Positions 32,761 through 43,862 of a DNA stretch of 64,000 bases are shown here, in pieces. This DNA is from Epiperipatus broadwayi (taxonomy: Eukaryota > Onychophora > Udeonychophora > Euonychophora > Peripatidae). The translations under genes were made by a program, and so were the position numbers. Within the stretch, counting starts at the first letter, position 1, and the number at the start of each line of letters is the position of its first letter. The notes below the pieces were generated by a model. The model ran no database searches, was not told where the DNA came from, and was given only the letters and a program-made list of their open reading frames with translations. The stretch covers positions 9,731,845 to 9,795,844 of the forward strand of contig JAQFVV010000027.1 in assembly GCA_028023455.1 (NCBI GenBank), written 5' to 3'.

Positions 32761-35274
32761 ATATGCATATTTTAACATATGTAAATATATATTAATATAA
32801 ATAACAATTACTATGCAAAATTCAGAAATTGGCCTCTTGAACCCAAATATTGATTTTAATTGTTCAATCAATCCCAACCCTATATTCCTTGGATGTTGAA
32901 GATTTTATTCCAATATAGATTTTTCTTATTGGTTATTCCATAGAGAGGATGAAACATACTTTCAGAACTTGAAGACATTTGGACCTTAAGAGTTTAAATG
33001 TTATTTCTTTTAAAATTATTACTGATTCTTTTACTAAAAAAATCTTATGTCAACTATATGAGCTTCTGTTTTCACCTTTTATGCTCTTTCTAGGGCACAA
33101 AATGGACATCTATGTATGGAAATAATTTAAGGCAGGACTCTGCTACTTTTTTAAAACAAACTAGAATAGTTAAATCTGAGACCCAAAAATTATGGCCCAA
33201 GTCAATTTTGTTCATTTTGTATCTAATAATACCATGGACAAGATCTCTAGGCTTTATGTTCAGAATGAAGGCAATTTACAAATCCCCCAAAGCAAATAAC
33301 AATAGGTATGGTGCGTACCACAAATTCTAAATCTTGCATGTAGCATATTTTGATTCAATATAACATGATGGTATAACACATAAGTACTGCTTCTATGAAT
33401 CCACCATATTTCTTAGTATAATAATTTTTTACTGACGTTCAGTTTACTTTTTTGTACAATTGTTTTTCTTTTTTTCATTGTAACACAATTTGGTTGATTG
33501 TGTAATAAATTTTTTATCCTGTTTTATAACTATACAATTCATTTTTTCCTTGCTTTGTAATTATGTAATTAATTTTTACCTTGCTGTGTAATTATGAAAT
33601 TAATTTTTGTTTTTGCTTTATAATATCATGAATTTCAATCAGATTCATTTGATGCATATATATGTATATCATTAAAAACCAGTCAGCACTTAGACAATCC
33701 CAATATCAATAACAATCAACAATTTCAAACTGTTGTCAAGGCAACCACCTTTTAACAACAAAATGGAATCCCATCTTTATTAATGGTCTAATATACTTAT
33801 ATTGACATTAAAGATTGCTGTTTGACCACAGAGATTGAAATTATTGATACAAAAAAGTTTAAATAAACCTCTTTAATCAAATAGGTACATATAACCTGTT
33901 TTGAATGCAAACTAATAAATAGTCAATTACAACATTACAAATTGCAATTATAATTTTCAAATTGCACCCAAAGTATTACTGAAATAATAAGTGTAATAAT
34001 ACTCAAGGCTAAATGGGTTTATAAATCATTAAAATCAATCAACACTTACACAATTTCAATATATTTATATAGACACTAAAGATTGCAACTTAACTATAGA
34101 GATTATACATATCACATATAATCTGAGCTATTTATTATTTACAGATATTAAAACTGAGTTTTCATTTCATATGTAGAGGAGGTTGTTTAAACTAAAGCTC
34201 TGTTTTGAATCTCTGGATATTTAAACGGTGATTTTTATCATTTATTCTATAAATATATACATATAAATAATAGATCAAATTCACCCCCTCATTTTAAATT
34301 GTGTAAATAAACTAAGGATATATAACAACAAATGCTAAAGACAGCTGTATCATCTGTCTTTTAGAGAGTTTATTTATGTTATATAACTCACTGGAAGTTT
34401 CAGTTACTTCCTACTCAGTTATACATTGTTGTGTTTTAAGTTTGGATTTAGACCTTATATCACGCACTATAAAATGGTAGTTAATCAACTATTTAATGAG
34501 AATGATCCGTTCCAGTAGGAGTTCAATATTTCAAGAACATAGTTATATTTCCTGATTAAGTAACCTAATATTTTATTACTATTTGAATTGCTGGCAGAAT
34601 CAGTTTTTAATTTACTTAAGAGGGCGCCAGGGTCTATAGGCACCTGATTCTGTCACATCACATTCCATAGATTCGCAGCAAATAACTAAAAGTAAGAGCA
34701 GGAATTATGTTTTTCTGTCAATTAATTTATATGAATTTTCCCCAGGCTTAATTATTAAACAAGCATATTGGCAAAGATAATTTATACACTTCTCTAAACT
34801 TAATAAAATATAATAAACTAAAATTAAGAACATACAATGAAAAGTTGATATTAAAGATAAATATTTTATTACGACAAATTAAAATATTTAAACGATAAAT
34901 TATTAATAAAATTGGAAAGCATATACACAGGCGCATCCAGATAATAATGTACATCAAATAATTAAATCAAATAGTTTTTATTTCCATTCTTTTCTTAAGT
35001 TTCTTCTAGAAAGCAAACCATGGATAAAATATCTTTATTGGTATTTGGAATTCATAGCTAAAATTTATAGTTAAATTTCATTTGCAAACATTTAATTAGA
35101 CACAAGTAAGGTTTGAATATTAGCTTACCAGTAAATTGCGAGGTTTATGAAGCATACATTTATTTCTTGGGAAGAGCTCATTGTAGTTTGATTTCTTTTG
35201 TCAACATTTTTGCATTCTTGGTCCATTTTAATTGAGGCTATACTCAAAAGCGTTTTGGAGTGATCTCTTTCTAA
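32761..35274. other. Long intergenic stretch
   Basis: Mostly AT-rich. A 72-codon plus frame at 33112-33330 is unrecognised. A GC-richer patch at 34620-34680 has no splice-bounded frame that I can defend. Given the exons below it may be the 3' flank or a neighbouring intron. Confidence 0.4.
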
Positions 35275-35424
35275 AGAAAGAATGTATCTGCAAATGCTCC
35301 GGTTTCCATTCCCATGTGAAGACTTAGTTCAGCAATATGAGCATCCTGGAAGAAGGCATCTAACTGTGGCAATGAGAACAAGAATTAGCCCATTGTCTCT
35401 CCATCCAGGATGGATGGGAACATC
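35275..35424 (-). CDS. Candidate terminal coding exon of the receptor-like gene
   Basis: Less AT-rich block with two possible minus-strand acceptors that both keep the phase left by the exon at 36683-36809. Acceptor 1 (TTTTTTTGGCAG before 35424) gives DVPIHPGWRDNGLILVLIAT and a stop after 31 codons. Acceptor 2 (TTGTTCTCATTGCCACAG, better pyrimidine tract) starts at 35359 and gives LDAFFQDAHIAELSLHMGME then GAFADTFFL and a stop. Which, if either, is used cannot be told from sequence. The product would be the C-terminal end of the same protein. Confidence 0.35.
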
Positions 35425-35429
35425 CTGCC

Positions 35430-36049
35430 AAAAAAAGAATGGATAAGATCTTGCTCAAAGTTATTTGCTTCTTTTTATACTCTCAACGAGTTTTGAGATT
35501 TTTCTGCGCATATATATTTTTTATTTTGTTATCAGAATGTACATTTGGTACATTCTTTTTTCGTTTTAGCTACTAAGTTCTCTTTTTTTATATAATTTCC
35601 TTAGGAGCCATATTTAATTATCGGCAAACTAACGTAATCATGTTTGGAATGTCTTTCTTTCATTTATCTGGTTAAACAATCTGTATGCATTTATTCCCTC
35701 CACTTTTAACTTTAATTAAATAGATAATACAAACATAAATAACTTTCATTGTACGCATAAAAAAAAAAATTATACTAACTAAAAAAAGGAAAATTAAATT
35801 GTGTCTATTGAGCGATTTTCAAATCTTATTTTCTTTAGAAAAAATAAAATACCAACCCAAAGCTAGAATTTATTTAAAAGTTAACCATTGAGTAAAAAAT
35901 CTGAATTTTTCAGACACTTTAATGTCTTTAAACCCAGCTATCTAACTCAAATAGCTATATGGGGCCAAGAGATCTTCAGCCAAACCATATATTAGTAGTC
36001 TTAGCAATATAACATCACTTAAGACTTAAAGCAAAGACTATAAATAGTC
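35430..36049. other. Probable intron sequence
   Basis: AT-rich sequence between the two candidate minus-strand exons; no other feature. Confidence 0.35.
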
Positions 36050-36197
36050 AATAAAAAATAAAAAAGTCATATATCACATGACCCTATTTCTTTTTTAAGC
36101 TTGTAAAATATAAACAAAGAGCTTTTCTAGTTGCTCAACAAGCTTTGTGATAAATGCGTAGCAAGAAAAAGCATTTAAAATATCTTTATCAGAAACC

Positions 36198-36256
36198 ATA
36201 CCCTAACCCCAGACCAATGGTTTCGTGCTTGGGCACTCCTTAGTGAGTTAGGTAGC
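36198..36256 (-). ncRNA. Hammerhead-like ribozyme (type I), family B, left arm
   Basis: Minus strand: outer stem I CCUAA/UUAGG, inner stem I CUCA/UGGG, core CUAAGGA (G5 changed to A), stem II GUGC-CCAA-GCAC (four perfect pairs), GAAA, stem III ACC-AUU-GGU, then C17 (36212) and UGGGG. Every helix is intact and stem II sits exactly between A9 and G12. The only core defect is the G5 to A change, which should abolish activity. This is the most textbook-like fold in the window. Confidence 0.75.
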
Positions 36257-36371
36257 TGGGTTTGAAAACATTTAAGTGTCTGAAAATTTTAGATTTTCTA
36301 TTGAATGGTTAACTCTTAGATAAATGCTGGCTTTGGGTTGGTATTTTTAGATCTAGTGTCTGAAGCTACCC

Positions 36372-36430
36372 TAGTACCTCACTGAGGAGCGCTAAAGCAC
36401 AAAACCATTGGTCTGGGGTTTGGGGGTGGT
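36372..36430 (+). ncRNA. Hammerhead-like ribozyme (type I), family B, right arm
   Basis: Core CUGAGGA at 36382-36388 (position 7 is free to vary), stem II GCGC-UAAA-GCAC with one C-A mismatch, AAAA where GAAA is expected (G12 to A), stem III ACC-AUU-GGU at 36404-36412, C17 = 36413, then UGGGG pairing with CCUCA. It has a different single core defect from its partner arm, so the parent sequence with both corrected would match the consensus. Confidence 0.7.
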
Positions 36431-36558
36431 TTCTGATAGATATTTTAAATGCTTTCTCTTGCTAAGCATTTACCATAAAGCTTGTTGAGCAACAAGCAAA
36501 GCTCTTCGTTTTTATTTTCTTTAGCTTTTAAATATTATCCTATGCCAATACACTTGTA

Positions 36559-36560
<2 letters not shown>

Positions 36561-36604
<44 letters not shown>
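36561..36604. repeat. (TA)n microsatellite
   Basis: About 22 uninterrupted TA units. Confidence 0.95.
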
Positions 36605-36608
<4 letters not shown>

Positions 36609-36682
36609 GATACAATATATAAACAAAAATATTTTGTAAAAAAATCATGTAATAACTTAAAGCTAATACGATAATAATTTAC

Positions 36683-36809
36683 CTTTACTAAAACTGGCAG
36701 ATCTGCCCAGAATCCACGGTGGGGGAGTGCTTCTATTCCTCGATGGTGTTTAATGCAGTACATGAAAGAAGCTCCTATTATAAAATAAGTACCAAGAACA
36801 GCGAAAAAT
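36683..36809 (-). CDS. Internal exon, mannose-6-phosphate-receptor-like tail
   Basis: On the minus strand a good acceptor (CTTATTTCAG) and donor (AAAG then GTAAAT) bound a 127-nt open exon, phase 2 to 0. It encodes a hydrophobic transmembrane segment (FFAVLGTYFIIGASFMYC), a basic stop-transfer (IKHHRG) and IEALPHRGFWADLPVLVK. The pattern R/K-G-x-E-x-x-P-H-x-x-F-W-x-D-L is what follows the membrane span in the cation-dependent mannose-6-phosphate receptor (M6PR), which carries lysosomal enzymes between Golgi and endosomes. ATG27-type proteins are a related alternative. The luminal exons were not found in the window and may lie at higher coordinates. Exon call strong, family call moderate. Confidence 0.7.
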
Positions 36810-37059
36810 CTGAAATAAGTTATTACTGTTTGAATAATCCCTGTATAATTACTCTAATTAACAATTACTAATGACATTAAACTGAGATTTAATGGAATCA
36901 ATGTTTGGTGCATGTGATATCAGAAATAACTTGCACCAATAACAGGAAGGTCTCTTGTTTTGTTTGTTTTTTATATATAATTTTCTTACTCAATCAAATT
37001 TACTACACACAGTGTATTTAAAAGATGACAGGCTCCCTTTCCAAATAGTCTGTGGCTTA
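36810..37059. other. Intron or intergenic sequence
   Basis: AT-rich; nothing recognised. Confidence 0.35.
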
Positions 37060-37400
37060 TATCTGAATCAATATATGTATTATGTAGTGATAGTTCAACC
37101 ATTTGCCACAAACATTTTAGAGTGCTAGTATGTCAGGATCATTAGTTATGACATGAAAAGTGATTGATTTGTGTCTGCGATAAAACAATTTGATAACACT
37201 CAATTTTATTTTAAATTGGCCAAAACTACTATCAAAATATTTGAAATGATTTAAATTGTGTAAGCAAGGAAGCTATAAATTGCAAGAATACCAGGGCAAG
37301 CATTGAAGACAATATATAAAAGTACAAAACAAACTATCATATTACTTATGCTGTAATGATCCAGACATACTAAGATGTTAAAATTTTTGTGATGAATAAC
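37060..37400 (+). pseudogene. Mariner-type transposase relic, second copy
   Basis: Broken frames read KLAKTTIKIFEMI and further decayed blocks, parallel to KLGKNCY... at 7215. Flanking sequence also matches (TTATGACATGAAAAGTG against TTGTGACATGAAATGG; TGATCCAGACAT in both). More decayed than the copy at 7075. Confidence 0.4.
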
Positions 37401-38479
37401 TAAATGATGTCACCACATAATGCATGCATTGATTCAGAGATGGCACTGTGGTCAATTTGAAGAACCCTTCACCTTTTCATTGTGACATACTGCATGAATA
37501 ATAACACTGTGATAAAACTCTTTATGATATGAAATGAAATCAAATGGTTAGTTCATTTTTCTATCTTGCCCATAAATTATAGTTTGAATCCAGGTAAAAT
37601 TTGGATTTTTCCTTAAGGCAGCTAGCTATTGTCAGTCAAGGTATCCATTCAATTATATATTGATAAAAGGATATCTACATATTCCTGAATAGTTATTAAT
37701 ACGAGATAAAAAGATGCAAATTCATTACCTGTCATTTAGCATGATGACAATGTCTTATTCTTTATTTGCTGCCAGCTAATACTTTGACCTTGTAGTGAAC
37801 TATTTAAAGGTTGTTTACCTTTTAATCTTTTATTCTTCTTTAGTCATTTTCCTCCAAAATAATAAACTTTTCCATAAGACTCAAACATTTATATTTTATG
37901 CCAGTAATCCTTCACATTTCAAAACTTTATTAATCTCATAACTATCTATACGTTTTAGATCTTTAATATTCAATACCTTAACTCCACTCTCCTTTACTAT
38001 TTCATTGACTTTCCTAAGAATTTCTTAACTCTATAACTGTTGTTGTTTCTTGCATTCATTCTCTCTCTTTCTATTCCCCCAATCCCATCTTGATATCCTA
38101 CTATCGTCACCATTTATAAATGTGCATACCAAATTGTTCTCTCTATATATAATCTATTACTGTTCTCTTTATATTCATTTGTTCCTTAATGTTTTCTATT
38201 TTTTTCTGTTCTGTGGTATTCTCATAAATGTTATCAATCAATCATCATAGCAAACAATTTTCTTCTTTTTTTTTCTCTTAACATTCAATTCCTTAAACCT
38301 ATTGTATTTCTATTTTTAAATTATTTCTCTGCTAGATAAAAAAATAAAAACATGTCTACTTTAGATCAAACTCCTTTTACATCACAGAAATCCTAATATG
38401 TAACTTTGCATCAAATTGTATAGATAAAAAGATACCACAATTTTATATAAATTTGAAAATGATTTTTGCTTAATATTCA
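37401..38479. other. AT-rich intergenic stretch
   Basis: No recognisable feature. The 66-codon frame at 38050-38250 is low-complexity. Confidence 0.4.
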
Positions 38480-38570
38480 GAAGTACACTCTTTATTCTCC
38501 TTCAGTTCTGCCACCTAGTGTAACTTTGAGTAATCAAAGGATGTTAATTGATACCTTTTTAAATCCATAT
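38480..38570 (-). repeat. Diverged family A relative, fragment
   Basis: TTCAGTTCTGCCACCTAGTG and TTTGAGTAATCAAAGGATG match the terminal block of the diverged copies at 8300 and 21070. Confidence 0.45.
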
Positions 38571-38609
38571 ACAGTGTTTTATTCATACCCCCAATTTAAT
38601 TTTTGATTT

Positions 38610-39375
38610 ATGATCATCACTAAGGATTTAAAGGAGCCGCAGGAAATGTTACAGGAGTTATCAGATGAAAGTAGGACTAAAGATAAATATTAAAAAGACT
38701 AAAGTAATGTTTAATCGATTTGCTCAAAATATGAAAATAAAGATTGATTATGATGAATTAGAAGAAGTTAACAGTTATAAATATCTTGGTCAGATTATTA
38801 ATACAGATGTAAACATAATGGAGAAAATTAATTATAGAATTAAACTTGGTTGGAGTGCTTTTGGTAGAAATAACTTGATACTAAAAGGAAATATGCCTAT
38901 GTGTTTGAAAAGGAAAGTTTTTAACAAATGTATTTTAGCAGTTCTTACTTATGGATCTGAGACTTGGACACTTAATAGAAGAGCAATACAGAGACTTCAG
39001 ACCACTCAAAGAAGTATGGAGAGATGTATGTTAGGAGTAACAAGAAGAGATTGAAAACGCAATGTATGGGTAAGAGAACAAACAGGTGTTACTGACCTCA
39101 TTGAAAAAAGTAAAAGATTGATGTGGAGTTGGGCTGGACATATTGCTAGAAGAAATGATAATAGATGGACAATTGAAATTTAAAACTGGATTCCAAGAGA
39201 TTGTAAAAGACCCAGAAAGAGACCACATGTAAGATGGATGGATGAAATAAGAAAATGTGCAGGGGTGATGTGAAGAAGAGAAGCTAAAGATCGGAGAAGA
39301 TGGATTAAAGTTTGAGAGACCTTCATCCTGCAGTGGATTGATAATGGTTGATGATGATGATGATGATTATGGAAA
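38610..39375 (+). mobile_element. Non-LTR retrotransposon 3' portion, best preserved
   Basis: Frame 38665-39051 is open for 129 codons: KVGLKINIKKTKVMFNRFAQ, YKYLGQIINTDVNIMEKINY, LGWSAFGRNNLILKGNMPMC, VLTYGSETWTLNRRAIQ, then RSMERCMLGVTRRD. After stops it continues with MWSWAGHIARRNDNRW and RPRKRPHVRWMDEIRK in other frames (39120-39250). The 3' end is a (GAT/ATG)n run at 39349-39370, the simple-repeat tail expected for RTE-like elements. It is the youngest-looking copy of this family here, but 5'-truncated at the late RT region. Confidence 0.85.
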
Positions 39376-39839
39376 TTGCACTAAGAAGAGACAAAAGATT
39401 GAATCATATCAAAAAACATTGGAATGGGCATGAAAAAGAAGGATTCTGCACTGAAAAGTGAAAGGAATGGCTAGGGGCATAAGGAAAGTGCAATGATGTT
39501 AAGATGAAAGTCGATAATGAACTTTTAAAACACAGGTCAAAAATATTGTCTTGCATTATAAAAGGCAAATATTACTAATAATAGTAACTGAGAAAGGCAC
39601 TACGGGATTTCATATAATAAAAGATTTTATTATTATGTTGAAAGAATTATCGAAAAATAGGAATCCTGGAAAACATATATAAGCTATGTGATATAAAAAT
39701 GTGAACTGAAATCACAGATAAAATAAATATTAGTTCTGATACATCTTCAAAAACTACGCTTCTAATACAATTTCCATAATGCTTTACTAAATCAAAACTT
39801 ATCTCTTGATCAACTGATATTATGATTATTTTAAGGAAT
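39376..39839. other. Intergenic spacer
   Basis: Nothing recognised. Confidence 0.4.
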
Positions 39840-40255
39840 TGTTGTGCTCAACCAGATACTTTGGTTTTAGAATATCCTATGACTCCTTGAAAAATTAACT
39901 TTACAATAAATAAATAAATCTTAAGAAACTGCTTGAATGTCACCTGAATTCTTGAGTAATTTATCTTATGACATGCTCACCTGTTGTTTAAATCACATGG
40001 CATCTCAAACAATTGACTTTACATTCAATAAATAAATCATTAAATGTTCAAATATCACCTGCCTCTTTAGCAACTGACCATTTAATTATCTTATGAAATT
40101 TTTGTGTTCAGTCTCTTACTTTGGTGCTTATATGTCACATGACAAACCAAACAACTGGCTTTACAATCAACAAATAAATTGTCATTAAATGCTTAAATGA
40201 CACCTGATATCTTTAATAAATGACTATATGATCATCTTATTTACTGATTAAAAAC
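39840..40255. repeat. Three-unit tandem repeat, ~125-135 bp
   Basis: Units near 39845, 39970 and 40105 each have a 'ctgatactttggtgctta' block, a 'tcacatgacatctcaaacaa' block, 'ttgactttacaatcaataaataaat' and 'aaatgctcaaatgtcacctga'. They resemble SINE tail sequence and have diverged substantially. Confidence 0.55.
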
Positions 40256-40274
40256 ATCTCATACATTATTATAA

Positions 40275-40388
40275 TGGTTTTTTTCCCCATATGTCAAAGC
40301 ATCGGCCAGGAAGCGAACCCACGACAACTGTCTGCAGGCAACTGCTTGCTTGCTAGGCAGCTGTGCTGACCTCTCGGCTATATAATCG
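40275..40388 (-). mobile_element. tRNA-derived SINE
   Basis: On the minus strand: A box TAGCCGAGAGGT (40380-40369), middle CAGCTGCCTAGCAAGCAAGC, B box GGTTCGCTTCC (about 40319-40309), then ATGCT and a short A-rich tail. TATAATGGTTTTT and TATAATCGTTTTT at the two ends may be a 13-bp TSD with one mismatch. Same family as 21731-21834. Not a functional tRNA: no proper acceptor stem. Confidence 0.75.
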
Positions 40389-41261
40389 TTTTTTGCTTCT
40401 TAAATTAAAAATATTATGACAGTTTAAATTTAAAAACCCAAATCATATTCAATTCATCACCTAGTTCTACAGACAATATTTTCATTTTCCAACTGATTTC
40501 TTTTTTATGCGCTTCTTTAATTATAATAAATATCTTCCACAAATCATGATATTATAAATAAGACCAAAGTGGAGAGAATGAAATAACATTAAGATGATAT
40601 TTCACAATATTGTTAAACATATCGAACATCCTTCTTCCCTATTGTAAGATTCATTTTCTTTACCATCCAACATAACTGAAAGACATTTTAATCAATTTTT
40701 TAATATTCATGACCTGTCATTGTGATTATGATCATATTTATGAATATCAAACAAATTGCCTCCATTTGATATAAGATTCTAGCAATAATTACATTTCATT
40801 ATACAAAGTTAACATTTCGAATGTTCAACAAACTTCAAGATTTTTTTTTACTTTCAGTTAAATCATTTTTTCTCTTTTGTTAAACAATAGGTGAAAAATA
40901 TCTTTGAAAAAGACTGTTGAATGATCGAAATACTGATTATACATAAAAAAATGTAAACATTGCCAAAATTAAGGATAATGTGGAGTTGATTTGTTTGATA
41001 TAGATGAAATGCAACATTAAAAGAAAAGAGAGGGTATTGCTTAAATAATTGTAACTATAAATAAACACATAATGTATTCACTCAAAATATTATTGGTATA
41101 AAATGTTTATATTTTTGTATACCCACACATAAATGTTACCAAATGTTCATATGTTTTAATTCCACTATATTAATTTTTCTTATGCTTTCTTTATCCTATA
41201 AAATTGAAATAAGTTTACTTATTTCCTCATTTTATTTTGTTTCCTTTTCTTACTCGTGCCA
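40389..41261. other. AT-rich intergenic stretch
   Basis: No feature that I can support. Confidence 0.4.
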
Positions 41262-41395
41262 TGCTTAGTTTAGACCAGTGATAAGTATCAAGGTCTGGAA
41301 CATAAGGTATTCTGATTGATTCCAGTTCAGGTATTTTTGACTCTCTATGTCTTTTTTTGAATTCCTGAGCAATAAAACTATCTGATTATTATTAT
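41262..41395 (+). repeat. SINE-like element with tail
   Basis: GTTTAGACCAGTGATAAGTA, GATTGATTCCAGTTCAGGT (B-box-like), GAATTCCTGAGCAATAAAAC and an ATT-rich end. A longer version of the tail fragments at 16390 and 29335, supporting a tRNA-related head. Confidence 0.5.
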
Positions 41396-41499
41396 TTTTT
41401 ATTAATTTCAATGAAATATTTTTCTTTTAATAACTCCCTCATTTACCATTATATATAACAATCAATAAAGCAAGTCATATATCGCGGGAATTTGCTTTT

Positions 41500-41875
41500 T
41501 AAGCTTGTATTACAGAAATGTAATATAGGGAGCGTACCAATAGCTTTAACAAGCTTTTATTGATAAGTGCCGAAAAGAAAGCCTATAAAATCTCTATCTA
41601 GAATTATTCCCATCCTCAGACCGATCGTTTTCAAGCTTTTGGTTCATGTCAGATTTTCTACTTAATAGTTAGTTAAGTGCTAGCTTTTGAATTGGTATTT
41701 TAGATCTAGTGTCTGAATGTTCTAGCTCCTCACTGATGTGAGCCAAAAGACTGATTAGTCTGAAGATGGGAATAATTCTAGATAGAGATTTTATAGGCTT
41801 TCTCTTAGGCACTTATCAATAAAAGCTTGTAAGAGGTATTGGTATGCTTCCTATATTATATACCATTATATATAT
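41500..41875. repeat. Family B ribozyme repeat, second foldback pair
   Basis: Left arm 41500-41665 and right arm 41690-41875 are reverse complements (AAGCTTTTATTGATAAGTGC, CTATCTAGAATTATTCCCAT and partners). Ribozyme remnants: minus strand about 41605-41660 (GAAAACGAUCGGUC) and plus strand 41733-41760 (CUGAUG... ACUGAUUAGUC). Stem III is again self-complementary, but CUGAUGA or GAAA is broken in each arm. Confidence 0.7.
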
Positions 41876-42829
41876 ATTGAAACAGATATACTGTTCCACA
41901 TATATATATATATTCAAAAAAAAACCCCATTTAAAAAAGACTAGCATGATTTGATCAAATTAAAAAAAAAAATAAAGCAAGAAGTTTATAATTAAAAGAA
42001 AATCATTATTGATTTTATAGTTTTAAATTACGATGTAAATAAAAGCTGGCATTTATTAAAAAGATTACATTTTTAATTTTTGGAACGATGTTTTCGAATA
42101 AAGTGTGATAATAGCTTGAGGCAGTCTTAATAAATTGGAAAACATGAACTAATGCTTACAATCTGTTATCTATCCCACTAAAAGTAGATTGTCCAATCCT
42201 TAAGAAGATAGCAAACCAGGTACAGTGGGAAAGGCTGCTTAATCAATCCAAGAATCAGTATAGATATTGTCGAGTTGCAGGTTCAGAGCAGATTTTTAAA
42301 AAGTTTTTTCAAAGAGATTTTTAGGAGATTCTAAAAAAAAGGTTTTTCAAAGAGTTATTTTTTTTCAAAGAGGTATTTTTCAAGTAGATGTTAAAGAAGA
42401 ATTTTGAAAAGAGATTTTAATTTTAAAAAGATATTAAGAGCAGTTAAAGAACCACTGTTAATAATGGAAAAGAAAAACATTATTAAGGAAATTATAACGA
42501 TGGAAGGCTAAACCAACAGCTTCATCTCTCCATCTCATGCCATGTTTCTCCAAGATTTGCTTGGATGATCATCATGAAAGGGAATAACGCCATTCAGCTT
42601 AAATAAAATGACCTCTTTTTGATGGAACAGATTGGATATAAATAAGAAAAAAAAGAATGAAGGTAAGAATTTTATAAAATATGTACTATTTATATGTGTT
42701 TATAAAAGACAAACAAAATGTCTTTCTTAGAAAAGAAACTAAAATTATGAATAAAAGTAGCTATATGAAAATATCACATGATCACATTTTCCTATACTAG
42801 CACATTAATTGTTGATAAACAACAAACTC
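41876..42829. other. Intergenic, short local repeats
   Basis: A TATA-rich microsatellite at about 41865-41912, and 42295-42420 with repeated TTTTTCAAAGAG-like units. A GC-richer block at 42490-42610 has no defensible frame. GAAACTAAAATTATGAATAA at 42735 recurs on the far side of the array at 45845. Confidence 0.4.
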
Positions 42830-42918
42830 TCCATACTATTGCACCTGTGCTAACAGATATCAATGATCAGAACTTTATAAATCCTATCTAATGCTACTCA
42901 TCCAATATCCCCAGACTT
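42830..42918 (-). repeat. Family A fragment opposing the array
   Basis: Antisense terminal block (CAAACTCTCCATACTATTGC... CCAATATCCCCAGACTTTTC) ends abruptly inside the ribozyme region. It faces the head of the array across ~120 bp of unrelated sequence. Confidence 0.65.
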
Positions 42919-43375
42919 TTCTTTTCTCCAGTATTTATTCCTCATTATTTACTCCCCTCTACACACTTTTTATCTCTCTTCATGTAATAAAATTTTTAAA
43001 CAAATACTACTACAGGAACCAAACTCACGACCCACAAAATAGTTGGGATATTGATGAGTAATAGATAGGATTACCACCTTTCACCATTATACTCTTTTCA
43101 CAGGTGCAATACTGTATGGAGAGTTTTGCTCTGTTTATCAACAATTAAGTTAGTATAGAAAATGTGATCATTATGTAATTTAACACCAATCCTCCTAATA
43201 GGAGTATAAAAGAGCCAAGACACCAAAATAGGAACTGATTCAACCCATAGACTATATAAGCATGAGCTTAGATTGAAAATATTTTTGTTTTCAATTTCAT
43301 TCTCATAGTTTTGTGTAAGTAGAGATAAAATGGTTCTAGAGGGTTGCATTAGATCCTAAGATCTAGATCAGTCTC

Positions 43376-43435
43376 TCAACCACTCCTCACTGACGAAGCA
43401 CAACCAGAAACTAGTCTGGGGATATTGGATGAGTA
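43376..43435 (+). ncRNA. Hammerhead-like motif, array unit 1
   Basis: CUGACGA at 43390-43396, GAAACUAGUC ending at 43416, then UGGGGAUAUUGGAU. Inner stem I CUCCUCA/UGGGGAU is intact. Stem II shows missing bases (AGCACAACC). Predicted cleavage after 43416. Confidence 0.55.
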
Positions 43436-43799
43436 GGCATTAGATAGGGATTTTACACAAGCCTTTGCATCCATTATTACTCTGTTTCACAGGTGGCAAT
43501 ACTGTATGGAGAGTTTTGCTCTGTTTATCAACAATTAATTTAGTATAGGAAAATGTATCATGTGATGTTAATGGTTAACACCAATCCTGCCTAATAGGAT
43601 AGTGGTGGTATGGTTGTAAAAGAGCCAAAGACACCAAAATGTATGGGTGTGAACTGAGTTCAGACCCATATGACTATATGCTATTGAGCTTAGATTGAAA
43701 ATATTTTTTGTTTTCAATTTCATTCTCATAGTTTTTAGTTAATAGAGATAAAAGTGGTTGCTAGAGGGTTGCATTAGATCCTAAGATCTAGATCAGTGC

Positions 43800-43862
43800 T
43801 CTCAGATCCAACTCCTCACTGACGAGCCAGCCAGAAACTATCTGGGATATTGGATGAGTAGG
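43800..43862 (+). ncRNA. Hammerhead-like motif, array unit 2
   Basis: CUGACGA at 43819-43825, then GCCAGCCA, GAAACUAUC (one G missing) and UGGGAUAUUGGAUGAG. The outer stem I strand AGAUCCAA is present upstream. Predicted C17 is 43842. Confidence 0.5.

Larger units (their letters stand above)
36050..36510. repeat. Family B ribozyme repeat, foldback pair
   Basis: Left arm about 36110-36260 and right arm about 36360-36510 are reverse complements sharing AAGAGC, GCTCAACAAGCTT, AAAGCATTTAAAATATCT and the ribozyme. The centre (36261-36359) is AT-rich and ends in TTTTTAGATCTAGTGTCTGA. Related copy at 41500-41875. It probably sits in the intron between the two candidate exons. Confidence 0.8.

Noticed and set aside
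40300-40381. Functional tRNA gene
   Set aside because: A- and B-box-like sequence is present but there is no acceptor stem or proper cloverleaf; it is a SINE head.
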